From positions 10,977,077-11,041,076 of the forward strand of contig CM033408.1 of assembly GCA_019426215.1 (NCBI GenBank): DNA of 64,000 nt. Direction: 5' to 3'. Positions 32,885 through 44,910 of the stretch are shown in pieces. The position numbers and the translations under genes are program-made. The stretch is from Buddleja alternifolia (taxonomy: Eukaryota > Streptophyta > Magnoliopsida > Lamiales > Scrophulariaceae). The notes under the pieces are model-generated. The model was not told the origin of the DNA. It made no database searches and saw only the letters and a program-made list of their open reading frames with translations. Each line of letters starts with the position of its first letter. Position 1 is the first letter of the stretch.

Positions 32885-35800
32885 TATGGCTACCCCGGTT
32901 CATCATCCGGCATATTCTCTTTCCACCGTCTCCCATCTTATGCCTTTTCAATTAAGTCCTAGCGAGTCTCGCTATAATCAACAGTGCGAGATGTTTCTCG
33001 TTATTTATATCGGTCATATGGTAGACGGTTATGTTCTAAAATCCCCCACCCCTGAAAATATTCTTGATCCTACTTGGATTAGGCTAGATGCTAAAGTTCA
33101 TTCTTGGCTTTTTTCCTCCCTTTCCCCCGATCTTGCTTCCACTGTTGTTAAGAAGGGTGATACAGCCTGTGATATCAAATTTTTTTTTCAAGATAATAAA
33201 GTGACTTGCTCAATTCAATTAGAAGAGAAATTTCGCACTCTTAAAAAGGGTTCTTTATCAATCCATGATTATTGTCATAAATTAAAAGAACTTTCTGACA
33301 ATTTAAGCGAAGTGGAAAACCCATTTCTGACAAAGTGCTTGTTCCTCAAACTTTATTCGGTTTCCCTGACTCATTCAAAAGTGTTGCCACTGTAATCACA
33401 CATACAACACCCTTCCCCTCATTTGCTAATGTTCGGTCTATGCTCCAATTAGAGGAAAATCAACATCTCAAAAATAATCCTCCTCACTCGATTCTAACAC
33501 TGCTCTTTTTGCACATAATTCATCCCATTCCTCAAATCAATATTCCTTTAAGGGCAATAGTGGTCGAGGATGTGGTCGTGGTCGCGGGTTCAATCATGGA
33601 AAAGGTAATCACAGTAATGGTTCCTCGGGTATTTTAGGGGCTGCTCCTAATGTGGTTTATCAAATATCCACTCCATTTGGTGTATTTCCAGTCTAAAGGA
33701 TTCAAAATCTATCCAACCTTTCTGCTGCTCCAGTCCAGTGAGCTCGTCCTCCAGGTCCAGGCGCATTTCTGGTAGCCCACACTCACTCGGCCCAGCACAA
33801 TCCATCCAACTGGGCTCCTCCAGACTCCAGCCCGCTTCAACGGCCGACTACCTGGGCTCCAAATAATTCAGCCCAGCATCCTCCCTTTAACTGGGCCTTG
33901 CACAATAGCCCATCAACCACTCCACCTGCTCCTGCCCACTTCAACCCAGCGAGCCCAATGCACCTGAACTGGACTGCTCCACCATCCTAACCACATGGTC
34001 CAGCTGTCTCGTCACAAGCACAATAGCCCACGGACATCTCCAACCCTTTCCAATCCATGAATATTTAACAACCTAATACAATCTGGTATATGGACAGTGG
34101 GGCTACTGCACACATGTCCTCTTCCCCAGGTATTTTAAATCATTTACGCAATGCAACTCTAAATCAATTATGGTAGGCAATGGTGCATGTCTTCCTATTA
34201 ATTTTTTAAGTTCGTCTATCTTATCTACTAATTCTAAACCTCTTGTTTTAAATAATATTCTTGTTAGTCCTCAAATTGTAAAAAATCTTATTTTCGTCCG
34301 TCAATTTACAAAATAAAATTCGTGCTCCGTTGAATTTGACCCCCTTGGATTCTCTGTAAAGGATCTGCAGACCGGAACTCTTCCACTCCGTAGTGAGAGC
34401 TCATAGACATCTATCCTTTCACTTCTTCCTCTGGTCATTCTCCTTCCTCCACTGCCCTCGCTTCCATCACCATCGACGACACCACTTGGCACCGACGTCT
34501 CGGCCATCCAGGAGCTGCTGTCTTTTCCATTTTAAATTCTAAGCATTTTATTTCGTGTAATAAATTTTCAAACAATTTGTGTCATGCTTGTCAATTAGGC
34601 AAGCACCGTAGACTTTCGTTTTCTTCATCTAATTCTCATTCTGTTGCTCCTTCTCAAATTATACATTCAGATTTATGGACATCTCCAATTGCTAATCTTA
34701 GTGGTTATCGCTATTATGTATTATTTTTGGATGATTTCTCTCACTATCTTTGGGTTTTTCGGCTACGTCAAAAATTTGACACTTTTAATATTTTTCTTAA
34801 TTTTCGTAACTATATTAAAAATCAATTCAAAACGGATATTCAACAATTTCAATGTGATAATGGTCGAGAATTTGATCAAAAACCTTTTCATGATTTATTT
34901 AATAAATATGGTCTTGTTTTTAGATTTTTTTTGTCCACATACATCGCAACAAAACAGCAAAGCCGAGCGTATAGTCCAAACCACAAACAACATTCTTCGC
35001 GCCTTACTTTTTCAAGCAAATCTCCTACCTACTTTTTGGGTCGAATCTCTACACATGGCAATTCATATTTTAAATCTTCTTCCAACCAAAACTCTTTCAT
35101 TTCACACGCCTTTTGAGTCTCTTTTTCAAAAATCTCCCACTTACGATCACCGCAAGGTGTTTGGTTGTCTATGTTATTCTAATCTCCCCGCCACTGTACC
35201 TCAAAAACTTTCCCCTTGTTTTTCCTCCTGCATTTTCCTCGGGTATCCATCAAACCATCACGGTTTTCATTGTTTGGATCTTTCTTCCAACCGTATAATT
35301 ATCTCTCGTCATGTAATCTTCGGCGAATCGGTTTTTCCTTTCTTTTCCCATTCCACACCAAACCCGGCTTCCTATGACTTTATCATGCCTCTTGATAATC
35401 CTCCCCTTGTAGTTCGACACTCCCTTCTACCCACTACGAATCCACCTCTTGCACTGCGTACGGATACTCCCTGACATCCGTCTCGTCTCATCCGAAGCCA
35501 AAAGTCTGGTATTCCTAAACCAAAACAAATTCTTAATCTCAATGCTTCCGCTCCCTCTCTCTCTCATTTCCCTCGTACGGCTGCTTCAGCAATTAAAGAT
35601 GAAAATTGGACTATAGCCATGAAAGCCGTACTTTTGGCTCTTTATTCCAATGATACTTGGTCTCTTGTTCCTTACCCTCCTCACACTAATATCGTCGGCT
35701 CGAAATGGATCTTTCGACATAAATTTCATGCCGATGGTTCTCTCGAATGCTATAAAGCGCACCTCATTGCCCAAGGCTACACTCAACAACCCGAGCTCGA

Positions 35801-37118
35801 TTATGAGGATACCTTTAGTCCTGTAGTTAAACCTGCCATTATCCGCACGGTTCTCAGTCTTTATCTCTCTCGATCCTAGCCTATTCATCAGCTTGATGTC
35901 AAAAATGCATTTCTCCATGGTCACTTAAATGAAACTGTGTATATGAAACAACCCCCTGGATTCATTAACCCTTATCTTCCTAATCAGATATGCCTCCTCA
36001 AAAAATCCTTATATGGTCTCAAACAGGAGCCTCGAGCTTGGCATCAACGATTCGCCACATTTCTTTCTTCAATTAGTTTCCTTTGTAGTAAAGCCGAAAC
36101 TTCTCTGTTCATTTATCATAATGCTGGTCACACCGCCTTTCTTATTCTTTACGTGGATGATATTCTCCTTATCGCATCATCTCCTTCTTTTCTTGACCAC
36201 ATTACACGTCTTCTCTCAGCTGAATTTGCCATCACTAATCTCGAAACCTTGCATTTCTTTCTTGGCATTTCGGTTTCTCGATCTTGACCAAGTCTTTTCT
36301 TATCTCAAGAACAATTCACGAATTCTATTCTCGACAGTGTAGGCATGCAAAGCTGGAATCCTTGCCTCACTCCTGTCGACACAAACTCTAAACTTTCTGG
36401 CATCTCTAGTCCGCCAATCTCTGATCCATCCATGTATCGAAGCTTGGCGGGTGCTCTTCAATACCTCACTTTCACTCGTCCCGACATCTCTTACACCATG
36501 CAACAAATTTGTCTTTTTATGCATGACCCACCCGAGTCTCATCTTTATGCACTTAAATGAATTCTTCGTTATATAAAAGGCACTATTTCTCACGGTTTAC
36601 ATCTTTATTCTTCCTCCACTGATAATCTTTTGGCTTATTCGGATGCTGATTAAGCTTGTTGCTTAGACACTTGTTGTTCCACATCTAGCTATTGTGTTTT
36701 CTTAGGTTCAAATATCCTCTCTTGGTCCTCCAAAAGACAGTCCACTGTCTCTCAATCTAGTGCTGAAGCCGAATATCGTCCTGTCGCTAACGCCGCAGTT
36801 GAAACTTGTTGGCCACGCAATCTTCTTCTCGAATTACATTTTCCTCTTCTCAAAACCACTATTTTTTATTGCGATAATATTAGTTCTATCTATTTGTGTC
36901 CTAATCCTGTTCAGCACCAACACACTAAACATGTTGAATTAGATTTACATTTCGTACGTGAAAAAGTTGCCTTAGGGGAGCTACGTGCGTTGCACGTTCC
37001 GTCTCACTATCAATTTGCAGATGTTTTTACGATGGGTCTTCCTTCTCCTTTATTTACAGATTTCAGGTCCAGTCTCAGCATTCGGGAACCTCCAGCTTCG
37101 ATTTCAGGGGCGTGTTAG
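32885..37118 (+). pseudogene. Copia gag-pol polyprotein, many breaks
   Basis: Gag starts at the ATG at 32886 (MATPVHHPAY) and stays open to 33395, with the EKFRTLKKGSLSIHDYCHKL stretch typical of Copia gag. The integrase CHACQLGKH zinc end is at about 34580, with D-D-E blocks (HSDLW, QCDNGREFD) to about 34870, then a shift; the region after it is in another frame to 35474. Reverse transcriptase follows (GSKWIFRHKFHADG at 35698, QLDVKNAFLHG in a region with an in-frame TAG at 35877-35879, LYVDDILLIASS at 36148) and RNase H (ADxA/YCVFLG, 36640-36780) with a stop at 36652. The reading ends at 37118 just inside the 3' LTR. At least five breaks are present. Confidence 0.88.
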
Positions 37119-37227
37119 ACTAATATATTATGCGTATCTTATCTCTTTTGTATCTAGTCTAGAATATCTCCTAACTCTTATTTCCTTGTATGCAGTGAGG
37201 TTACATCTTGTCATATCTTTTGTATCT
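37113..37227 (+). repeat. 3' LTR of the short-LTR Copia element, truncated
   Basis: Matches 32498-32612 with scattered differences and ends after TATCTTTTGTATCT. The next sequence includes a 22-bp copy of the gag interior (37249-37270), a mark of the event that truncated the LTR. Confidence 0.85.
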
Positions 37228-37513
37228 CCTATATTTTAAGAAACATCTAATTAAGTCCTAGCGAGTCTCGTAGGATAATATTAATGTTTCTTAAAACTAG
37301 AATAATATTAGATGTATAATATTAATGTTTCTTAAAAGACTGAAAGTTCATACATAAGTCACACAACAAAAACAAAATGTTCCCCCGGCACGAATCAATA
37401 ATAATATCAACAACAAATTGTACAGTATAGTCTTAATGTAAGGTTATTAGCCATTACAAAAATGTTAAGAAATGTAAATCATTCCTTATCATTCACATTT
37501 TTATAATAGTATA
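37228..37513 (-). mobile_element. Helitron 5' end fragment plus rearranged filler
   Basis: On the minus strand the sequence begins TCTATACTATTATAAAAATG at 37513 and follows the 5' end of the 20685-22852 element for about 60 bp (GATAAGGAATGATTTACATT). Toward 37228 there are short direct and inverted repeats of ATAATATTAATGTTTCTTAA. No 3' end is found, so the element is cut. Confidence 0.45.
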
Positions 37514-37993
37514 GATTATAGATCAACTGCTTCGTCATATAATCAGATTGTACCAAGAATACCCTACTTTGTGATTCTCCTGAAACCGTGGAATAGTTCA
37601 ATGCACAGTGGGTTGCACACATCACAATTGTGACACCTTAGGTCGTCGAGGATTAGTCTCACACCTAGGTAACTCTAGGATTCAAAGTTCGACAAGGAAC
37701 CAATATAGAATACTAATAAAGGTGTTCAATCTCACACTACTCAGTATGAATCCTTATGCAAGAATGCTATACATAAGCAAGCCTTGACAAGACAATAATA
37801 TCATATTTTTCAGAGTTTCCATGGATAAGAATTAAGAATTAAGTTTAGGATCACAGCCTTGGAGAGCGTCCCGCAATCACTACCCCCATGTGCCCAACCA
37901 CTCCCTTAGCTGTGCGTGATTCATGAGACTTTATGTAGACTATAAAAGTAAGGGTTTATTATACTAACTACCCCTCTTATTTAGTGTAATTAT
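37514..37993. other. Gene-free sequence before the long Copia element
   Basis: No ORF, TIR or RNA gene recognised. Its last five bases (ATTAT) are the target site of the element that follows. Confidence 0.5.
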
Positions 37994-39509
37994 TGGTGGT
38001 CCCAAGTGGCATACGAAAGGGTCTAGAAGGGGGGGGGGGGGTTGAATAGACCCTGAAGTCTTTTTCGACTTCACAAATTTTCGTATCACTTTAGAAATTT
38101 GAACGCTTGGAAAAACTGAGCGCTTGGGTCAGACGCTTCAGAATAGTTAACTTAGACTTAGTGATTTCAGCAGTTTACCAAAGTAGGGCAACGCGTAGAT
38201 CGCTTAATCAGGGTTTGCACAGCGGAAATAATGTTTAGCGTTCTTTTAGTTGAATTAATCGCTTTGCAATTTTATTTGTCTTTTTCAGAATAATATGAAG
38301 TGAATAATATAAGACAATAAAATAAATGACACAATAATTTGTAAGGTTCACTGGGTGATGTAATCCCAGCTACGTCCTTCTTCTCCTTTTTCACTTGGAG
38401 GAAATTACTATGATGATTATCAAAGGATTACACAGAAACTTCTACAAAATAGTAATGGATGAAAATAATCTTGGGCTCCTTGATCACACAGACTTCAACA
38501 CCAATGAAGATCATCTTCTTCAAGCTTCTCTCACTCAGAAATACTGCCTGAAAGGTTTCAACAACTTTTCTCACTCAGATGAAAGGTTGAGGTTTATCAC
38601 TAGGGTTTTGTTTGTTTTAAAGAAGATCAAACAACTTGGAATATCTCAGTTGGAGTTTGGATTTCTTCTTTGAAAGATATTTGAGATATTTGTGACTGTC
38701 TGGAATGTAGATCGAAAGCTTGAAAGGTTTTGTCTATGAAGTTTCTAAGCTTTTTCCAGAAAGAATGTACGTAGGATTTTTGGCAATAATTTCTCGTATA
38801 TTCTTGATGTTGTTGTTATCTATATATTTTTGATTTTCTGGAGTAAGGTATTTATAGGCAATTTTTTGGGATCTGTTCGTTGGACACATGTAGGAGCGTG
38901 CCTTTCACGTAGCGCGTGATTGTACCTAAAATCTGACATTCCTGAAAATTCGCTGGAACCGATTGGACGGGAGCAGCTAAAACTCTGAAAGTTCTGACAG
39001 TCTGGTCAAAAGGAGGCTTGTCCATAAGTCACAGTAGCTTATCACATTTAATGCTCTTATCAGGCATTTAATGCAATTTGAATTTATTTCCCGTTGGAAA
39101 TAAATGTCCGTTGAATGATTGCATTTAAGTCCTTTATGACTTGAGGATTTATTTCAGGTGAATCTTCTATAAGTCGCTTGAGTATTTGAACGCTTGATTC
39201 ATGAATCCTGAACTGCGATCTCTAAGCGTTTGACAGGCGCTAAGAAGGAATCTTCATCTTCGGTTGACTTCAGACGCTGGTCTTCAACTTCTTCTCAAAT
39301 AGACTCACCTAGAATTCTATTATTGATTCAGTCGCTAAGACTTAGTCTAAAATCCATGAGAATAAAAATTACAAGCCTAAACAAAATTACAAACTCTTTA
39401 AACGCTTTATACAAGGATCTATGAAAGCATAAACTTACATTTTATTTGGGGTCTAACATTGAATCCTATCTTGTCATCATCAAAACATCTAACATGAAAT
39501 TTCCTAACA
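37994..39509 (-). repeat. 3' LTR of the complete long Copia element
   Basis: 1516 bp. It contains a run of 13 G (plus strand, near 38029-38041) about 35 bases from its outer end, many CGCTT/AAGCG words, and a TATA-like TATTTATAGG near 38848. Confidence 0.93.
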
Positions 39510-39524
39510 ATTTCCCCCTTTTTG
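39510..39524 (-). promoter_or_regulatory. Polypurine tract
   Basis: On the minus strand AAAAAGGGGGAAAT directly precedes the 3' LTR. It primes plus-strand DNA in LTR retrotransposons. The same tract adjoins the LTR at 56603. Confidence 0.85.
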
Positions 39525-39742
39525 ATGATGTCAAGACTTGTAACTCTTTTATAATTTTTAAGAGTTAACAAAGAAAAGGCCCAAAGGAATATAAGTCAGC
39601 GTTTGAAAGGTTAGTAATGTTAGTTAAGGTTGGGTTGGCTTCAACAAGTTGTTTCAGCAATAAATCATTCATATATATTGAAATAAAGCTTACATGATTT
39701 ATACTGAAAAGAATGAGAAAGAAATAAAATACGCAAAAACAT

Positions 39743-42700
39743 TTATTTTTTCTGTCGCTTTGCTCTTTCTTCGCCTTGAAGAACTTCTAACGCTAGTTCT
39801 TTTAAGAGTCGATCAATGTCGATCATAGTTGTATGCTGGACTTCATCATAGTCATGCCTGCGGAGTCTGGCGCTTTCATTTAGCTCTAACAACCTTTCCG
39901 TCCAATCCCTTGGTGGAATGCCAAGTTCTCGAATCAGATCATAATATATATCTCTTTGACAGTCATTTGACGGTCTCCAATTTACAGGTCGTTGTAGCGG
40001 TCCGGCATAAGCATGAAATCCCATACTCTCTAAGAAGTCGGGGTCCAACTGGGGAAGAGCGTATTTTCCGAGATAATACCTTGGTTTTCGTTTCTTGGAT
40101 AGCATTCTCTTAATGCTTACCAGTTCATCGAACATCGAACGCCAATGTTTATTATCCGTCTTGGAAATCGCTTTGGTCTTTTCTTTACTTTCCCCCTTCT
40201 TGACTTCATCAAGGGACAACTTTAGATCAGCGACATCGCGGCGCAAAAGTCTAACTTCTTCGACTAGAAGAGCAATCTGTTGGGTGACACTCTGAGCGAC
40301 GGCATCGGATGAAGCGTGTCTGTCCACATCAGCCGAAGCGCTCTGAGCAAGGTGACGATTGAATTCAGAGGAGAGCTCAACGATAGGAGGGGACATGCTT
40401 TCCATGATAGCAATTATGCTTTGAGCTGAAGCGTTGGCAATGTCACAGCTTCGCGTATCAGACATTAAGCGAGTCTGTCTGTCAGCGGCTTCAGAAAGCT
40501 TGGAGCAGGAACCTTCGATGTGGTGAAGCGAGTTCCGGACAGCTTTTATGAAATCTCGGGCCTCTAAATCACTGTCTAAATCTGAATCCGAAGAAGGGCG
40601 CTCTGGGGACGGGAGAAGTCCGTAAGAACTTGAAACTGCAGCCTTGCCTTTGTTTTTATCTCTTAGGAGAGGTTCTACAGGCGCTTGAGCAATTTCAGCG
40701 TGCACTTCTTCAATTGCGTGATCCAAGGTAGAATCAGCAATCGCTGGGGGCTCGACTACTGGGGCGCTAGAAGAATCTAGCAAGGAAGCCTCAGGAAGTT
40801 GAGCGACTTCCGTAGTAGGAGCAGAATCTTCTTCCAGAATTTGGATTGAGGGAGGAGAAGGTTCTCGAAGGCCAATAACCCAGAGGGGGCCAAGGGCTTC
40901 CATCACATGCCGGGGACTGATCAGGCTAGATTGTGGGATAAAGAATATAGCGTCTTCGCGCTCGTCAGTACTGAGTGCAAGTTGCACACCTTTTGGTAAA
41001 GCAATCCCTGATGTATATTTGTTGAAAAAGTCCAAAATCAACAGCATGAACGCTTGAGCTGCTTCTTGGTCCACTGGCCTAATCAGGGCTGATCATCTTG
41101 GCCACTTGAATATTCTGTTCACTGAAGAGCACAGGGTGGAGAGTATATCCTCGGAAATCATTTAACCCTGAATAGTGATTGAAACTTGTATCCAACGCTT
41201 GGACATTTTCTATTACTGCTCGCATATCTCGGTGGAACTCAGCAAACTCAGCGTGTTCTGTTGAAGTGTCAACATGAATCTGACTCTGGCCTTGAAGAAC
41301 TGGTTGTTTACTTGACGAAGCGTCTTCGTTGAGGTCAGGGAAGATTCGTTGAACAAAGTCTGCACGAGGATGCAAAACGTAGCGTCCGCCCTGGCTGAAT
41401 AAGGCGAGCTGCTGGCGAATGTAGCTTTCGATTGGCTGTCTGTATCGTGGCAAAGTGCTAACATTCCCGGCAATTATCTGACGCTGTTGAAGCAAAAAGG
41501 TGGCAAATCCTCGGCGTCTGTATTCTATTCCAAAATTAAACAGGAATGGATATTTGACGAGTTCATCAAGGGTGTAGAAGTGAAGAACGAACTCTTCAGC
41601 CCATTTGGCTGTATCCATCATCCATCGTTTTCCAAGTTTGTTCGCTTTGTTTTGGTCTTTTCTAGCTGCTAAGAATTTCTCGAAGCGTTCTGTTTCATCA
41701 TCATAGTGAAGCCCATAATCTGGCAAGATATTCACGAGCCTCATCTTCAATCCACGAGTTGACCGGATTTGGGCGCTCCACAACAAGCGAGCCTTTGCCT
41801 TTCCAGAGTTTGAGTGGATTAGGAGAGAGAGCATTCTAGGGAGACTTGACAACGGAGGGGAGAGCAGAATATCCTATCTTATTGAGATCTTCTTCATCAG
41901 GATTTTTGTTCCAATCACCCATGTGTGGGTTCTTGAAAACAATCTTGCTTGAGCGCAGAGGATAAAAGGACTTATCCGAGCGACCGGTTAGAGTGAATCG
42001 CTGTTGATCAAGGTCAGCTCTATTGAACACTGGACGACGAATGTACTCAAAGCGAGATTGAAGTCGCTCTAAGTCATATAGTCCTAGATCTGCAATACGC
42101 TCGAAAAACTCAAATTTCTGGGTGTTGGACATATCGGGCCGATGGAGAGTGGTTTGAAAGTTTATTTCCAATTCGGCAAGCGTTTGAGCGTCACGTTCTC
42201 TGGCGGCATAATAAAATTCGACGTCTGGATGATATCCGCGCGGGAAGAAATCAATGACACGAGGAGGAGGTCCGGTTGGCGTAGGAACAAGGGCAATAGC
42301 TTCTGTTGGAATGGGGGCCACTACTATCGACCGCTCAGCGTTTAAAGTTGTTTCACTCGCTGATGAGCTTTCAGCGTCAGGAAGAACTTGGGATGCTTCT
42401 TTAGCAATATTCACAACAGTTGCCATGTCCACGTCTAGTTCCACTGGAATCTCCGAGAGAGGAGGGGCTTCAGCGATTGGTTCATCATGAGCTCCGTCAT
42501 GAGCTGAAACATGTAAGCGATTGAAAAAAGCAGGCAAAAATTCCTACTGAGTAGAAATTTACAAAGAAAATACTACATCGCTTACCCTGAGGACTATCAT
42601 CGACTGTCTTAGTCGCTTGATCTGTTTCTTGGACAAGTTCCTCAGGCTCCTGAACTTCTTCTTCGGGTTCTAAATCGATAAAAGAAGTTATTGGATCAGC

Positions 42701-44078
42701 ACGGATAGGGATATTTAGTTCTTCAGGCGTGTTGAGAACATAATGAATATCCGCTTCACTTGGTGCTGAGAGAATTTTATCCTAGCGTTAGAGACTTAGG
42801 AAACTAACGAGGAAAGGATAGACTAATTTGCTTAGCAAATACTTACCCTGAACATTGGGAAGCCTTTCAGATGGAGAAACGGCTTGAGGATCTGAGCTGA
42901 TTTTGGGAACAGCGTCAGAGATGGAAGCACTCGCTGACTCTCTAAGCGCTGGATTTGTGGGAGCGCTAGAAGATACTGCGGGAGTGGGAGTAGGAGTACG
43001 CCTTCGTGCAAGCGGTACTTCTTCTTCCACTGCTGTCTCTTCTTCCTCAGGAACGGAAAAGAAAAACGCTGGAGGAGGAGAAGGAGACTTAGGCGAGGGA
43101 GAAGGAGAAGGGATTTTTTGTTTCTTTTTGGGTTCCGGCTTCTTCTTCTTCAGTTCAGGCTTTTGCTACTTTGCGGGCTTGGATGGCTCAGCGACTTTGA
43201 GAATGATCTTTCTCTTAGGTCGCTTGACCACCACTTCTTCGGATGATGATGATGAAGAAGACGCTTGATCTTCATCATCACTGCGAACAACACGCTGATC
43301 TTTTGGAACCGCTGCTCCGCCAGGTTTCCGCGGGTTAAGAAGCTCGCTTATCATTTTCTTGCCATAAAACTTGGTCGCTGGGATCTTTTTCCCAGAAACT
43401 TGCGTATATCCGCTAGAGCAGAGAATACGACTTAGCAAAATCCCGTAAATCTTGGGATTAACAGACTTAGCCATCGCTGCTTTGAAGCGATTGAACACGT
43501 AAAGAGACCAGTTAACTTTTAACTTGGTCAGGATGGCAACCATCATCTTGTATTGAATGTTAGTGATTTTATCGAACGTCCCTTTTCTGCATTCAATAAT
43601 CTTTGAACATATGTCAGCGAGGATGACATATTCGCCTTTCATATCGTTCTTCTTGAAGTTGGGCTCGTAGGCGTTGTGAACATCTTCTTTCTTTATCACG
43701 TCCCAAACTTTGGTAGCATCGCCGAGATTTACACGTTCTACCTCAATGCCAGTATTAGGCAGAACAAGTAATGAAGAAACCAGAGAAGGAGTGAGGACAA
43801 AGGTCTCTTTTGCAGAGGGGAAGACGCAGGATATGGAATTTCCGTCTTCAAAAATTTGACCATTGTAGAAAAAGTGGAGAGATTCTTCTTCAAAGTAGTT
43901 GAAAGTAGTAGTAAGCATGTCTTTCAAACCAGATTCTTGAACGAGTGGAAGAATCGTTCGAAGAGGGAAGTTCTGGTTATCAAAAAGATAGTCCCAGTTA
44001 ACCAAAAATCCGGCGTTAACTGTAACTGGTTTAGTTTGTAGTTGCTGTCTTGGAAGATTTTAAAACTTTGGGTGCCAT
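39743..44078 (-). pseudogene. Third ORF (env-position) of the long Copia element, with introns
   Basis: The protein family is not named here; the position after pol is that of SIRE env-like ORFs. The start is probably the ATG at 44078 (MAPK, as in the relative at 63769), then a frameshift near 44040. The conserved N-terminal domain (44005-43300) has LADICSKIIECRKGTFDKI and KVNWSLYVF. A TAG at 43166-43168 interrupts the frame, which then goes on through an acidic, Pro/Ser-rich part. Two introns with GTAAG...CAG ends, 42846-42766 and 42585-42504, join CAGG to the next exon in frame. Further frame changes fall near 41850 and 41080. The last part (41074-39743) is rich in Ser, Glu and helical repeats. 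No signal peptide or clear transmembrane helix is visible, so a true envelope role is doubtful. Confidence 0.75.
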
Positions 44079-44082
44079 TGCT

Positions 44083-44910
44083 GAAAGTTGAAGCTTTTGA
44101 AGAAAATAGAGGAGTTTTTGCCTTTGGAGAGAAAAAGCTTTTACAGTAGGAAAGATTGGAAGTGATAAAGGTTTTCTGTAAAAGTCTTGGTGAGTTTAAA
44201 TAGAAGGTGAAAGTAATTCCTCAATTGACAGATGAATGACACGTGTTCAGAGGTTAATGACAAAAGGAATCTGAACCGTGTACATTTAATTTTGGATGTC
44301 AAAAAGTGTGGTAAAGTAGGGTACTATAACATTTTTCGGATCCGCAGTTAATTTGAAAAAGTTTGAAAAAAATTTGAAATTTTCAGCGTGAAGTGCACGC
44401 GCCTGATAGTGTACTGACACTTACTCAGACTCATGCAATCATTGAACCGCCTAGGTTTAGATAGGAATCATAACCGTCAGTTCGATTTGATAGGCACGTG
44501 TGGGTAGTTGTCAAATCTGATCTTTTGGACTTATCCACACGTTATCTTTAGCGATGAAAACTATGCATGAATTTTTGAAATCGAGTTACTTAGCGTTAAA
44601 GTGGGAATCCTTTCAATCGCTGAAGTCTTTTCATAAAATATTTCAATAAATGAATCAATCGCTTGGATTTATGAGAGACAACATTATTAGAGATTGATTT
44701 TGTCATGCATAAAAGATAGAGCTAGTGGTCAATGCTTAAGATTTTGAAAGTCATTTTTGATCACAGTCGCTTGATACATTGAAGTAAGTACAATTTTAGA
44801 GTTCCCCCTAAAGTTGATGACTCATTTCAAATTTTGATAAACGCTTTAGACATAAACATAAAGTGGATTCCCCTTAAATTATATGCCTATTAAATATGAT
44901 GCTTTATGAT
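44083..44910 (-). other. Spacer between pol and the third ORF
   Basis: About 830 bp with no coding frame. It would carry the upstream part of the third-ORF transcript or a splice acceptor for a subgenomic RNA; no site is certain. Confidence 0.5.

Larger units (their letters stand above)
32498..37227 (+). mobile_element. Ty1/Copia retrotransposon with short LTRs, decayed
   Basis: The 5' LTR (32498-32668) begins TGTTAGACTAATATATTA and ends CCTACA; the same start recurs at 37113. Between them lie gag, integrase, reverse transcriptase and RNase H in Copia order. The primer site after the 5' LTR, TGGTTTCAGTC, is a decayed form of the Met-tRNA site, and a short purine stretch (TTTCAGGGGCG) precedes the 3' LTR. 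The 3' LTR stops after about 115 bp, where it meets unrelated sequence. The two LTRs differ at several positions. Multiple frameshifts and stops make it inactive. Confidence 0.92.

Noticed and set aside
42903..43268. Plus-strand Gly/Glu-rich ORF
   Set aside because: Shadow of the Pro/Ser/Lys-rich linker of the third Copia ORF on the other strand.
39743..44078. Calling the third Copia ORF a true envelope gene
   Set aside because: No signal peptide, furin-like site, fusion peptide or transmembrane anchor is visible; only the position resembles env.
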